A stretch of DNA of 64,000 nucleotides, taken from NCBI RefSeq assembly GCF_001247745.1, contig NZ_LAIR01000002.1:2790001-2854000 (forward strand), given 5' to 3'. The notes beneath the pieces are model-generated. The model saw only the letters and a program-made list of their open reading frames with translations, was not told the origin of the DNA and searched no databases. The number at the start of each line of letters is the position of its first letter. Within the stretch, counting starts at the first letter, position 1. Both the position numbers and the translations under genes were made by a program. Below are positions 15,823 to 24,363 of the stretch, piece after piece. Source of the stretch: Luteipulveratus halotolerans (lineage in GTDB: Bacteria; Actinomycetota; Actinomycetes; Actinomycetales; Dermatophilaceae).

Positions 15823-17646
15823 TCAGCCGACGATCTCGGCGGCCTCCAACCACTGCAGCTCGAGCTCGTCCTTGAGGTCGTGCAGCTCGCGCAGCTCGGC
15901 GCTCAGGCTCGCGACCCGCTCGTGGTCGCTGGCTGCGGCGACCATCTGCTCGTGGAGGCGCTCCTCCTTCTCACCCGCGCGGGTGAGGGCCTTCTCGATG
16001 CGGGCGAGGTCCTTGCGGGCCTCGCGCTGCTGCGCCGGGGTGTACGCCGTCGCGGCCGCGGTGGGCGCGGTCGCCGCTGCCGAGGGTGACGTCGACGCGG
16101 GTCGGGCGTCCGGCGTACGGGACTGCTCGTGGCGCAGCTGGAGGTACTGCTCGACACCGCCCGGCAGCTCGCGGATGCGGCCGTCGCCGAGCAGGGCGAC
16201 CTGCCGGTCGCACATGCGCTCGAGCAGGTAGCGGTCGTGCGAGACGACGAGCAGGGTGCCGGCCCAGCCGTCGAGGACGTCCTCCATCGAGGTGAGCGTC
16301 TCGATGTCGAGGTCGTTGGTCGGCTCGTCGAGCAGGAGCACGTTGGGCTCCTCCATCAGCAGCCGCAACAGCTGCAACCGGCGACGCTCACCACCGGACA
16401 GGTCGCCCACGCGCACCTGCTGGCGCGGCCCGGAGAAGCCGAGGCGCTTGGCGAGCTGGCTGGCGCTGACCTCCTTGCCGTCGAGCATGGTGTACGACTT
16501 CACCTCGGTGATCGCGTCGATCACGGTCCAGCCGGCGACGCGCTCGAGCTCGCGAACCTCCTGGGTGAGGTAGGCGAGCTGGACGGTGCGGCCCTCCTTG
16601 CGCTTGCCGGCCGCGAGGGGCACCTGACCGGCGATCGCGCGCAGCAGCGTCGACTTGCCGGCACCGTTGACGCCCACGATGCCGGTGCGCTCGCCCGGCG
16701 CGAGCCGCCAGGTCTGCTTGTCGATGAGGGTGCGGTCGCCGACGGTGATCGTCGCGTCGAGCAGGTCGATGACGTCCTTGCCGAGCCGCGTCGTCGCGAA
16801 CCGTGCGAGTGCCACGTCGTCGCGCGGCTGCGGCTCGGCCTTGATCAGCTCGTTGGCGGCCTCGATGCGGAACTTCGGCTTGCTCGTCCGTGCCGGGGCG
16901 CCACGGCGGAGCCAGGCGAGCTCCTTGCGCAACAGGTTGTCGCGGCGTTCCTGGGTGACCGCGGCGACGCGGGCGCGCTCGGCCTTGGCGAGGACGTACG
17001 CGGCGTACCCGCCTTCGTACTGCTCGACGCGGCCGTCGACGACCTCCCACGTGTTGGTGGAGATCGCGTCGAGGAACCACCGGTCGTGGGTGATGGCGAC
17101 GACGGCGGTCTCGGCGCGGGTGCGGCGCTGAACGATGTGGTCGGCCAGCCACTGCACGCCCTCGACGTCGAGGTGGTTGGTGGGCTCGTCCAGCAGCAGC
17201 AGGTCGGGGTCCTCGATCAGTAGGCGTGCCAACGCAACTCGGCGTCGTTCGCCACCTGACAGCGGGCCGACGGTGGCGTCGGGACCGCCGAGCGCGGCCA
17301 GGTCGAGGCCGCCGAGCAGCCCGTGCAGGACGTCGCGGATGCGCGGGTCGCCGGCCCACTCGTGCTCGGCCAGGTCGCCGAGCACGGCCTGGGCGACGGT
17401 GGCCGCGGGGTCGAGCCGGTCGTCCTGGGACAGGACTCCCACGGTGAGGCCGCCGACGCGGGTCACCCGGCCGTCGTCGACGAGCTGCGTGCCGAGGAGG
17501 ACCTTCAGGAGGGTGGACTTGCCGCCACCGTTGCGGCCGACGACGCCGATGCGGTCGCCGCCACCGATGCCGAGGCTGACGTCGTCGAGGATGTGTCGGG
17601 TGCCGAGCGTGAGCGAGATGCGTTCGGCGGAGAGCAGGTTGGCCAT
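15823..17646 (-). CDS. ABC-F family ATPase (Uup-like)
   Basis: The protein has 607 residues with no membrane segments. It has two ABC modules: Walker A GRNGGGKSTLL near residue 38 and GVNGAGKSTLL near 335; signature LSGGERRRVALARLL and LSGGERRRLQLLRLL; Walker B LLLLDEPTNHLD and VLLLDEPTNDLD. The inter-domain linker is rich in Arg and Lys. The last 70 residues (ARKDLARIEKALTRAGEKEERLHEQMV...) form a C-terminal coiled coil as in Uup. ABC-F proteins act on the ribosome or in DNA repair rather than transport. CGGAG precedes the ATG. Antibiotic resistance cannot be inferred from the sequence. Confidence 0.92.
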   Translation of the reverse strand: MANLLSAERISLTLGTRHILDDVSLGIGGGDRIGVVGRNGGGKSTLLKVLLGTQLVDDGRVTRVGGLTVGVLSQDDRLDPAATVAQAVLGDLAEHEWAGDPRIRDVLHGLLGGLDLAALGGPDATVGPLSGGERRRVALARLLIEDPDLLLLDEPTNHLDVEGVQWLADHIVQRRTRAETAVVAITHDRWFLDAISTNTWEVVDGRVEQYEGGYAAYVLAKAERARVAAVTQERRDNLLRKELAWLRRGAPARTSKPKFRIEAANELIKAEPQPRDDVALARFATTRLGKDVIDLLDATITVGDRTLIDKQTWRLAPGERTGIVGVNGAGKSTLLRAIAGQVPLAAGKRKEGRTVQLAYLTQEVRELERVAGWTVIDAITEVKSYTMLDGKEVSASQLAKRLGFSGPRQQVRVGDLSGGERRRLQLLRLLMEEPNVLLLDEPTNDLDIETLTSMEDVLDGWAGTLLVVSHDRYLLERMCDRQVALLGDGRIRELPGGVEQYLQLRHEQSRTPDARPASTSPSAAATAPTAAATAYTPAQQREARKDLARIEKALTRAGEKEERLHEQMVAAASDHERVASLSAELRELHDLKDELELQWLEAAEIVG

Positions 17647-17746
17647 GGTGCTCCGAGCCTAGGTGACCTGAGGCGATGCCTGATCACGCGTCCGGCCCGG
17701 CGGGGGCGAGAGCATTCCCTACCGGCTCGCGGCGACAGGCGTTGCT

Positions 17747-17782
17747 GTCATCTGACACGACCTGCAGGTCGTGTCAGATGAC
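17747..17782. repeat. 36-bp perfect palindrome
   Basis: GTCATCTGACACGACCTG at 17747-17764 is followed directly by its exact complement to 17782, with no loop. It lies 26 bp beyond the stop of the metallo-hydrolase gene and about 100 bp upstream of the ABC-F start. It may be a transcription barrier for the gene at 18588 or an operator. Confidence 0.85.
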
Positions 17783-17808
17783 GGCGCCACCTGTCGGCCG
17801 ATCGTCGT

Positions 17809-18588
17809 TCAGCTGCGGATGGCCATCCGGACGTGGTCGAGATGGGCCTGCGGGAGCCAATCGGTGCCGTACGCCGCGTCGGGCGCCAGCCGTGGGTCGT
17901 CCGACGGGCCTTCCCTCGTCAGCGAGGCGAGGTAGGCGCGGTCGGCGGCGAGTCGAGCGGCGACGTCACGACCGGGGTTGCCGTGGCCAGGTACGACGAC
18001 GCGCACCTGTGCAGCCACCGAACGGAGCAGGGCCAGCGACGCCGAGTAGTCGTGGATCGGGTCCTCGGCGTCGACGTCGAGCAGCGGGATCTCGACATCG
18101 GACAGCATGTCACCGGCGATCAGCACGCCGGCGTCCTCCACGAGCAACGCCGCGTGGCTGGGGGCATGGGCGCGATGCTCGAGGACGCGCACATCAGGAC
18201 CGTCCCATGGGAGGCGAATCGTGTGGGGAGGCAACGGTTTCAGGAGACCCACGAGGTCGAGCGGCGCCCCTGGGGCATCGGCACCCGGCTGTTCGCGCAG
18301 GTGGGCCAGGCCGTCACGGGCGTAAGCCGCGCAGGCGGCGGTGGCGTACCTCGGGACGTCTCCGAACCGCTCATGCCACAGCACGTGGTCCCAGTGCGGG
18401 TGGGTCGCGAACCCGGCCAGCACGCGTAGGCCGAGCCGGTCGAGGTCGTCGGCCAGCTCGACCAGGTCGGCGCCCGTGACACCCGGGTCGACGAGCAGCG
18501 CGCCCTCACCGCCGAGCACGACCACGGCGTTGCTCAGGCAGAACGCGCTCTGCCTGACCAGCACCCCGTCAGCCACCTCGGTCAGCAC
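17809..18588 (-). CDS. Metallo-beta-lactamase-fold hydrolase
   Basis: The protein has 259 residues. Metal ligands are all visible: HPHWDH (HxHxDH) near residue 63, HAPSHAALLV near 140, IAGDMLSDVEIPL (Asp ligand) near 160, and VVPGHGNPG near 200. The opening GVLVRQSAFCLSNAVVVLGGEGALLVDPGV is the standard first beta strand pair of the fold. The family includes glyoxalase II, lactonases and mRNA nucleases, and nothing here fixes the substrate. Its start overlaps the upstream acetyltransferase gene by 7 bp, so they form an operon. Confidence 0.88.
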   Translation of the reverse strand: MLTEVADGVLVRQSAFCLSNAVVVLGGEGALLVDPGVTGADLVELADDLDRLGLRVLAGFATHPHWDHVLWHERFGDVPRYATAACAAYARDGLAHLREQPGADAPGAPLDLVGLLKPLPPHTIRLPWDGPDVRVLEHRAHAPSHAALLVEDAGVLIAGDMLSDVEIPLLDVDAEDPIHDYSASLALLRSVAAQVRVVVPGHGNPGRDVAARLAADRAYLASLTREGPSDDPRLAPDAAYGTDWLPQAHLDHVRMAIRS

Positions 18589-19124
18589 GACCCGCCCCGG
18601 CCGGGACTCACGCGCTCACCGAGCCACTGGTCGGCACCCCACGCGTGGAAACGCTCGAGCTCGGTGAACCCGAGCCGCGCCGCCAGGCGCATCGACGCGG
18701 CGTTGGCGGTCTGCGTCGCGAGGACGACGGTCTCGCCGGGCAGGGCCTGGTCCAACCAGTCGAGCGCCGCGCGGCACGCCTCACCGGCGTAGCCGAGCCC
18801 CCAGGCCCGAGGCAGGAACAGGTAACCGAGATCGATCTTGCCGAGCGCGGCCGGGCGGTGCTCGGTGGCTCGGCGAAGCAGGTTCTGGCCGACCATCAGC
18901 CCGCCGCGCTCGACGACGAGGCTGCCCGGCCACGACTCCGGGACCTCCGGCAGCTCGCGCTCAAGGTCCTCGCGCGGTCGTGGCCCGCCGAGGTAGACGT
19001 GCACGTCCGCCGACGCCAGCATCTCGATGAACGCGTCGCGATCACGGGCCTCCGGCGCGCGCAGCACGAGGCGCTCGGTCCGGATGGGGGCGGGCGGCCA
19101 GGCGACGGGATCCAGGTCTGCCAT
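18582..19124 (-). CDS. GNAT-family N-acetyltransferase (RimJ/RimL type)
   Basis: The protein has 180 residues. The pattern of the Acetyltransf_3 group is present: IRTERLVLRAPEARDRDAFIEML, then LGYLFLPRAWGLGYAGEACRAALDW, the acetyl-CoA loop region, and ANAASMRLAARLGFTELERFH. The acceptor is unknown; related proteins acetylate ribosomal protein N-termini or small amines. It is the first gene of a two-gene operon with the metallo-hydrolase and is divergent from the SOS-box-linked HNH gene. Confidence 0.87.
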   Translation of the reverse strand: MADLDPVAWPPAPIRTERLVLRAPEARDRDAFIEMLASADVHVYLGGPRPREDLERELPEVPESWPGSLVVERGGLMVGQNLLRRATEHRPAALGKIDLGYLFLPRAWGLGYAGEACRAALDWLDQALPGETVVLATQTANAASMRLAARLGFTELERFHAWGADQWLGERVSPGRGGSC

Positions 19125-19182
19125 GGACGCAGGCTACCCAGCGGGTCTCCTACTCGGGTCTCCACAAGCACGTCCCCATCAT

Positions 19183-19198
19183 TCGAACTGTTGTACGA
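19183..19198 (+). promoter_or_regulatory. LexA (SOS)-type box before the DUF222/HNH gene
   Basis: TCGAAC-TGTT-GTACGA matches the actinobacterial SOS consensus TCGAAC-N4-GTTCGA in 11 of 12 positions. It overlaps a TACGAT -10-like box (19194-19199) located 7 nt before ATG 19207, so bound LexA would block the promoter. Confidence 0.7.
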
Positions 19199-19206
19199 TG
19201 TCTGGC

Positions 19207-20916
19207 ATGGGGCAGCACCGCGCACACTCCGAGGACGCCGCCGAGCGCAGCGCGCCACGTGCTGCCCTGGCCGGGGTCCCGCGAGGGGAATCGGTGGGCG
19301 AGGATCCTGCGGGCTCGCTCGAGCTCCTGCACGCGTGTCAGGGCGCCGTGCGCGCGGTCTACGAGGCGACGTCCTCCGACAGGAGCGCGTTACGAGCGTC
19401 CGACCTGGTCGCGCAGATCGAGGCGACGCAGGCGCTCGTCAACACAGTCATGGCGGTCCAGCTGGTGCGCATCGCGCAGTTCGCCGCCACGACGCAGCAC
19501 AGCGATCCGGATAGCGGCAAAGCGCGCGAGGTCGCACACGAGCTGGGGTACGCCGCCGAGTTCGCCGACGTCGACCTCGCACCCGCCCTGGGTTGGGGCC
19601 CTCGCCATGCCACCGCCCGCGTCGAGGAAGCCATCGACGCGGCGACCAAGACTCCCCGCCTGCTCGACCTGATGGCCGACGGGCACCTCGACCCGACTCG
19701 ACTCCGCGCGGTCACCGACGAGCTGATCGAAGCACCCGATGCGGTGTGCGCCGAGGTCGAGAGCGCCCTGCTCGATCGCGGTGTGCACGGCTGGTCCGCC
19801 GCCCAGACCCGTGCCCGTACCCGCCGACTGGTCCAGCAGACCGACCCTGCTGCTCTCAAGGCCGCCCGCCGACGCCGGGTGGTGGAGCAGACCGGACTGT
19901 TCACCCGGCCCGGCCGCGAACCCGGCCAGTGTGAGTGGACCGCGGTCATTCCCACCGAGCTGGCTGCGCCGGCCCACGCCGCCGTCGAGACGCTCGCCCG
20001 ACATCTGCACACCGACAACCTGACCGGCAAGACCCTCGGCCAGTGCCGCATCGACGCCCTCACCGACCTCATCCTGCAACGGGCCGACGTCACGACACAC
20101 ATCACCGTCCACGCGCCCGTCAGCGACGATCAGCACCAGCCGGGTCGGTATGCAGGCACCATGGCAACCAGCCGCTGCACCGCCAGCACCGCGAAAGGCA
20201 CTGGCACACAACACGATCCAGACGCAGTGCCCGATCAGCCGACTGCCCACGACCTGGCTGACTGGGATGCCGCACTGGCCGTCCTCGTGGCCACCGACCC
20301 GGGCCCACCACCGCTGCCCGACTTCGACGACCCTTGGTGGGACGAGGTCCACGCCTTCTGCGCCGAGCAGGCCGAGCTCAGCGCGCTCGACCAGGCAGTC
20401 ACATCCGAGCCCGTCCACGACGTCTCTGCGGCATCGCCGTTCGCCGACGCCATCGTCCCCGGTATCGGGGTCATCAGCGGCGCGCTCGTCGCTGAGCTGA
20501 CACGCGCGGTCGGCACCCGCATCACTCGAGCCCTGGTCGACGCCTCCACAGGCACTCTCCTCGAGACCTGCACGTCCTCCTACCGCCCCACCGCGGCCAT
20601 CAGACGTCTCCTGGTCCTGCGCGACCAGCACTGCCGCTTCCCGGGTTGCTCCCAGCCGGGCCGCTACTGCGAAGCCGACCACGTCACCCCGTGGCCGCTC
20701 GGCCGCACGAGCGCCGACAACCTCCAGCTGCTGTGCAAGCACCACCACCGCGCCAAGCATGAGGCCGGATGGGCGGTCGCCATGACATCCGAGGGCACCT
20801 GCACCTGGACCAGCCCGCACACCGGCCGCACCTACGTCACGACTCCCGAGGCCACGGCCACCCGAGGCTACGACCACCCAAACGCCCGACACGAACGCCG
20901 ACGCCTCCGCACGTGA
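19207..20916 (+). CDS. DUF222 and HNH endonuclease domain protein (13E12-repeat type)
   Basis: The protein has 569 residues. The N-terminal 350 residues form a helical DUF222 region (SDLVAQIEATQALVNTVMAVQLVRI). A disordered, polar insert lies at about 320-400. The C-terminus carries an HNH nuclease: VLRDQHCRFPGCSQPGRYCEADHVTPWPLGRTSADNLQLLCKHHHRAKHEAGW, with the zinc-binding cysteines and the catalytic DH and HHH residues intact. The family is multicopy in Actinobacteria, and several mycobacterial 13E12 members are LexA-regulated, which agrees with the SOS box upstream. ATG 19207 is preferred over ATG 19198 because of the -10 spacing. Its role is unproven; DNA-damage-induced nuclease or mobile domestic gene are both possible. 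Confidence 0.88.
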   Translation: MGQHRAHSEDAAERSAPRAALAGVPRGESVGEDPAGSLELLHACQGAVRAVYEATSSDRSALRASDLVAQIEATQALVNTVMAVQLVRIAQFAATTQHSDPDSGKAREVAHELGYAAEFADVDLAPALGWGPRHATARVEEAIDAATKTPRLLDLMADGHLDPTRLRAVTDELIEAPDAVCAEVESALLDRGVHGWSAAQTRARTRRLVQQTDPAALKAARRRRVVEQTGLFTRPGREPGQCEWTAVIPTELAAPAHAAVETLARHLHTDNLTGKTLGQCRIDALTDLILQRADVTTHITVHAPVSDDQHQPGRYAGTMATSRCTASTAKGTGTQHDPDAVPDQPTAHDLADWDAALAVLVATDPGPPPLPDFDDPWWDEVHAFCAEQAELSALDQAVTSEPVHDVSAASPFADAIVPGIGVISGALVAELTRAVGTRITRALVDASTGTLLETCTSSYRPTAAIRRLLVLRDQHCRFPGCSQPGRYCEADHVTPWPLGRTSADNLQLLCKHHHRAKHEAGWAVAMTSEGTCTWTSPHTGRTYVTTPEATATRGYDHPNARHERRRLRT

Positions 20917-21114
20917 GCCGAGCGGAGCCGCGCGGGCTCGACCTCGGCGGTGCGACGCTCGCGAAAGGCTGACGTAGCAGGCTGATCCATCTCTGTCGGC
21001 ATCGCTCGCCCCTTGCCGGAGGCGGCCGCATGGCGCCGACCGCAGGGCACTGTCCGCAGGGCACACGGCCGAGATCGCCGCCGGTGTCGCGCTCGTCGCG
21101 CCGCCGCCCTGAGC

Positions 21115-21318
21115 GTCGCGGAGTCGCTCAACCACGCAGCCGCCATCGGGCTCACGCTACTCATGCTGGGCGCGGCGTACGTGCATCTGCGGTGCGGGGA
21201 GGCCCGGCACCCGGCGTTCGCGATAGTGCTCGTCCTGGCCGCCCTGACCGGCACACTGGCTGGGCTGCGGCTCGGCCCGTACGGTTCTGAGGCGGCTGCG
21301 GGCCTCAGCGGACGGTGA
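21115..21318 (+). pseudogene. DoxX-like membrane protein remnant
   Basis: The last 67 codons of an open frame (ESLNHAAAIGLTLLMLGAAY to LRLGPYG) resemble the final two helices of DoxX-like proteins. No start or N-terminal half is recognisable in 20917-21114, which shows no other feature. The stop lies inside the 3' end of ispE. It is probably a decayed gene end; chance hydrophobic coding is the alternative. Confidence 0.4.
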
Positions 21319-22240
21319 TGTCGCTCAGCAGGTGGGCGCCGGCCGCGGGACCGCGGGCGTGGACGACCTCGTCGGCGATGTTGTCGGCCGACAGCGCGAC
21401 CATCAGGTCGAGGGCGCCGGCCTTGTCGCGGGCGAGGAAGGCCACCGTCGGACCGGAGCCGGACACCGTCGTCGCGAGCGCGCCGTGCGCGAGGCCGGCC
21501 GCCATCGTCTGCTGCAGCCGCGGGTTGAGCGAGCACGCGGCGGGCTCGAGGTCGTTCATCAGCGCGAGCGAGAGCTTGTCGACGTCACCGGCGCGCAGCG
21601 CGGTCATGAGCTCCTGGCTGGGCACGGGCTCGGGGATGTCGTCGTCGGCGCGCAACCGGTCGCACTCGGCGTAGACCGCGGCGGTCGACAGGCCGTCGTG
21701 GTGCAGCGCGAACACCCAGTGGAACGAGCCCTGGGTGAGCACTGGGACGACCTGCTCACCACGCCCGGAACCCAGCGCGGTGCCGCCGGTGAGCAGGAAC
21801 GGCACGTCGCTGCCGAGCTCGGCCGCAGCCTCGTCGAGCTGGGTCCGGCTCAGCTCGGTCTGCCACAGCGCGTCGCACGCGACCAGCGCAGCCGCGGCGT
21901 CTGCCGAACCACCCGCCATACCGCCCGCGACGGGGATCGCCTTGTCGATGGTGAGGTGAACCGGCTCGTCGACGCCGCCGATCTCGGCGACCATGCGGGC
22001 GGCCCGCATCGCGAGGTTGGACTCGTCGGTGGGCACGCGGTCGGCGTAGGGGCCCAGCACCGTGATGCCCCACTCGTCCGCCGGCTCGGCGAGCACGGAG
22101 TCGGTGAGGTCGACCGCGTGGTAGACCGTCGAGAGGCTGTGGAACCCGTCAGCCCGCCGCGGACCGACCCGCAGCTCGAGGTTGACCTTGGCCGGGACGC
22201 GCACGGAGACCCCACGTGGCGGCAGGACCGGTGCGCTCAT
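21305..22240 (-). CDS. ispE: 4-diphosphocytidyl-2-C-methyl-D-erythritol kinase
   Basis: The protein has 311 residues. It is the fourth enzyme of the MEP isoprenoid pathway and phosphorylates CDP-ME. GHMP-kinase motifs are present: RVPAKVNLELRVGPRRADGFH at the N-terminus, the ATP-binding loop PVAGGMAGGSADAAAALVAC near residue 105, and SGSGPTVAFLARD near 260. It follows rsmA by 62 bp in the classic rpf-rsmA-ispE order. Confidence 0.95.
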   Translation of the reverse strand: MSAPVLPPRGVSVRVPAKVNLELRVGPRRADGFHSLSTVYHAVDLTDSVLAEPADEWGITVLGPYADRVPTDESNLAMRAARMVAEIGGVDEPVHLTIDKAIPVAGGMAGGSADAAAALVACDALWQTELSRTQLDEAAAELGSDVPFLLTGGTALGSGRGEQVVPVLTQGSFHWVFALHHDGLSTAAVYAECDRLRADDDIPEPVPSQELMTALRAGDVDKLSLALMNDLEPAACSLNPRLQQTMAAGLAHGALATTVSGSGPTVAFLARDKAGALDLMVALSADNIADEVVHARGPAAGAHLLSDITVR

Positions 22241-22302
22241 GCGCCCACCCTAGAGCCACCGTCGAGGGAGTCCGCCACCCCGACCGCCCGGTGGGCAGGC
22301 GG

Positions 22303-23157
22303 TCAGGCCCGGTGGGCTGCGGCGATGCGCGCGAAGTCCTCGACGCGCAGGCGCTCACCGCGGGTACGAGGGTCGATCCCGGCCGCGACCAGCGCCTCCT
22401 CGGCCGCCACCGGCGAACCGGCCCAGCCCGCGAGCGCGGCCCGCAGCGTCTTGCGACGCTGTGCGAACGCCGCGTCGATGCAGGCGAACACGTCCTCGCG
22501 CGAGGCGGTGGTCTCGGGCGGGTCGTGGCGGACGAGCGAGACGAGCCCGGAGTCGACGTTGGGCGCGGGCCAGAAGACGTTGCGTCCGACGCGGTCGGCG
22601 AGCCGGACGTCGCCGTACCACCGGGCCTTGACGCTGGGCACGCCGTAGACCTTCGACCCGGGCTGGGCGGCCAGGCGCTCGGCGACCTCGAGCTGGACCA
22701 TCACCAGCACGCGCTGCAGCGACGGGAACCGCTCCAGGAACGACAGCACCACCGGGACCGAGATGTTGTAGGGCAGGTTGGCGACGAGCGCGGTCGGCTG
22801 CGGGTCGGGCAGCTCGGTGACGGTCAACGCGTCGGCGGCCACGAGGGACAGCCGGTCGGCGTACGCCGGTGCGAGGCTCTCGACGGTGCTCGGCAGCTCA
22901 GCCGCGAGCGCCGGGTCGACCTCGACGGCCGTGACGTGCGCGGCAGCGCCGAGGAGCGCCAGGGTCAGCGAGCCGAGCCCGGGCCCGACCTCGACGACCG
23001 AGTCGTGCTCGCCGACACCCGCGAGGCGCACGATCTTGCGCACCGTGTTGGCGTCGATGACGAAGTTCTGCCCCCACTGCTTGGTCGGGCGGATGCCGAG
23101 CCTGCCGGCGATGTCACGGATCTCCGTGGCGCCCAGCAGGTGGGGTTGGTCGGTCAT
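22303..23157 (-). CDS. rsmA: 16S rRNA (adenine1518/1519-N6) dimethyltransferase
   Basis: The protein has 284 residues and dimethylates two adenosines in helix 45 late in 30S assembly. Seen are the entry KQWGQNFVIDANTVRKIV, SAM motif I VVEVGPGLGSLTLALL, the acidic loop VEVDPALA, and the catalytic motif VANLPYNISVPVV. The C-terminal helical domain ends with AFAQRRKTLRAALAGW. Loss of this gene causes kasugamycin resistance in other bacteria. It lies between rpf and ispE. Confidence 0.95.
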   Translation of the reverse strand: MTDQPHLLGATEIRDIAGRLGIRPTKQWGQNFVIDANTVRKIVRLAGVGEHDSVVEVGPGLGSLTLALLGAAAHVTAVEVDPALAAELPSTVESLAPAYADRLSLVAADALTVTELPDPQPTALVANLPYNISVPVVLSFLERFPSLQRVLVMVQLEVAERLAAQPGSKVYGVPSVKARWYGDVRLADRVGRNVFWPAPNVDSGLVSLVRHDPPETTASREDVFACIDAAFAQRRKTLRAALAGWAGSPVAAEEALVAAGIDPRTRGERLRVEDFARIAAAHRA

Positions 23158-23186
23158 GGTCGCTCACTCTAGGCCGCACCGACCCC

Positions 23187-23224
23187 AACGCCGCCGGACC
23201 CTCGGGGGTGGGTCCGGCGGCGTT
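23187..23224 (-). terminator. Terminator hairpin after rpf
   Basis: A 14-bp perfect stem AACGCCGCCGGACC / GGTCCGGCGGCGTT with a 10-nt loop lies 24 bp beyond the rpf stop. It separates rpf from rsmA transcription. Confidence 0.8.
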
Positions 23225-23248
23225 CGGGGGGACGACTCTCGGGGTGCG

Positions 23249-24094
23249 TCAGGCGCAACCCCACGGCGAGGTGCCGCGGTCCTCGTACACCCGGTTGGCG
23301 ATCGTGATCTGCTCGGCGCGCGACGCGAGGTCGGGGCGCGAGGCGAAGTCACGGCCACCAGCACCACGCCACGTCTGCAGGTCGAACTGCAGGCCGCCGT
23401 AGTAGCCGTTGCCGGTGTTGATCGACCAGTTGCCACCGGACTCGCACTCAGCGATGCGGTCCCACATGGACGCGCGCGCGAGGTTGATCCTGCTGCCCGA
23501 GGTCGACGGCTCGTCGGAGGTGGACGGCGACGGCGACGGCGTGGACTCGCGCGGCTCGGAGGTCTTGCGCGGCAGCGGGGCCACGCGCTTCGGCTCGGAC
23601 TTGGTGCCGACCGCGATGATCTTGTCGACCGGCTCGCGGGTGATCTCGGTGTCGATGACCTTGGTCTTGACGACGTCACCGTCGACGATGCTCTCGCGGA
23701 TCGTGACGACCTTCTTGCCGTCCTCGCCCGCACGCACGACCTTGGTGCTGCCCTTGGCGAGCTCGTCGCTCTCGATGCGCTTGACGTCGAAGTGGACGGT
23801 GCGGGTCTTCTTGACCTCGCGCGTCGTGATGGTGCTCGTGACCTTGTGACGCGACGCGGGCTTCGGGGCCTTGGTCGTCGTGGTCGGCGCCGGAGTCGTC
23901 GTCGGGCTCGGCGTCGCGGTGGTGGGGGCCGCGGTCGGAGCGGTCGTCCCGCTCTTGACGGTGACCGGCGGCAGCTCAATCTGAGCCTTGGTGGCGCCGT
24001 CGGGGGCCTGGGTACCGCAACCGGCCAGGGCCGTCACGGACAGCAGCGACACCGCCGCAGTACGGGCAGAGGTCTTCTTGGTGCTGAGAGTCAC
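23249..24094 (-). CDS. Resuscitation-promoting factor (G5 and transglycosylase domains), lipoprotein
   Basis: The protein has 281 residues. GTG 24094 is chosen because GGAG precedes it and a signal peptide follows, with lipobox VTALAGC. A Thr/Pro linker spans about 45-80. The G5 domain is at about 85-165 (KKTRTVHFDVKRIESDELAKG...EITREPVDKIIAVG). A second Ser/Pro/Thr linker precedes the lysozyme-like Rpf domain at about 205-281, with WDRIAECESGGNWSINTGNG (catalytic Glu), YYGGLQFDLQTW and the closing WGCA. Rpf enzymes cleave peptidoglycan and help dormant cells resume growth. Compared with RpfB of Mycobacterium it lacks the DUF348 repeats. The order metG-tatD-rpf-rsmA-ispE is conserved in Actinobacteria. 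Confidence 0.93.
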   Translation of the reverse strand: MTLSTKKTSARTAAVSLLSVTALAGCGTQAPDGATKAQIELPPVTVKSGTTAPTAAPTTATPSPTTTPAPTTTTKAPKPASRHKVTSTITTREVKKTRTVHFDVKRIESDELAKGSTKVVRAGEDGKKVVTIRESIVDGDVVKTKVIDTEITREPVDKIIAVGTKSEPKRVAPLPRKTSEPRESTPSPSPSTSDEPSTSGSRINLARASMWDRIAECESGGNWSINTGNGYYGGLQFDLQTWRGAGGRDFASRPDLASRAEQITIANRVYEDRGTSPWGCA

Positions 24095-24363
24095 AGTTCT
24101 CCGATGTCGTGCGGCCCCTCGGCGATCCGGACGCGGGCAGCGGCTCGGTCGGCGACGGGGTACGCGCACTGACTCCACCGTCGATGTCATGGGGGTGACA
24201 TCTGCCCCAGGGCCCGCCAGGCGGACACGTCCGAGTACGACCGCACTCGGGTTGGACCCCACTACGGTGGCGACCGTCGTACGCCAGGTCAAGTTTCGGT
24301 CACGGTCACCCGCGAGGGGAACACCCGCCGCTCGGCCTGACCACGCCGTCGTACGACGACCGC
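24095..24363. other. rpf leader/tatD-rpf spacer
   Basis: This 269 bp region upstream of rpf should hold its promoter. I looked for the c-di-AMP (ydaO-type) riboswitch common before actinobacterial rpf genes and did not find its conserved core. A short inverted repeat ATGTCAT/GTGACAT lies at 24185-24202. Nothing else was recognised. Confidence 0.4.

Noticed and set aside
24095..24363. c-di-AMP (ydaO) riboswitch before rpf
   Set aside because: The conserved core elements could not be found on the minus strand, although this position often carries one in other Actinobacteria. A covariance search (Infernal, RF00379) would settle it.
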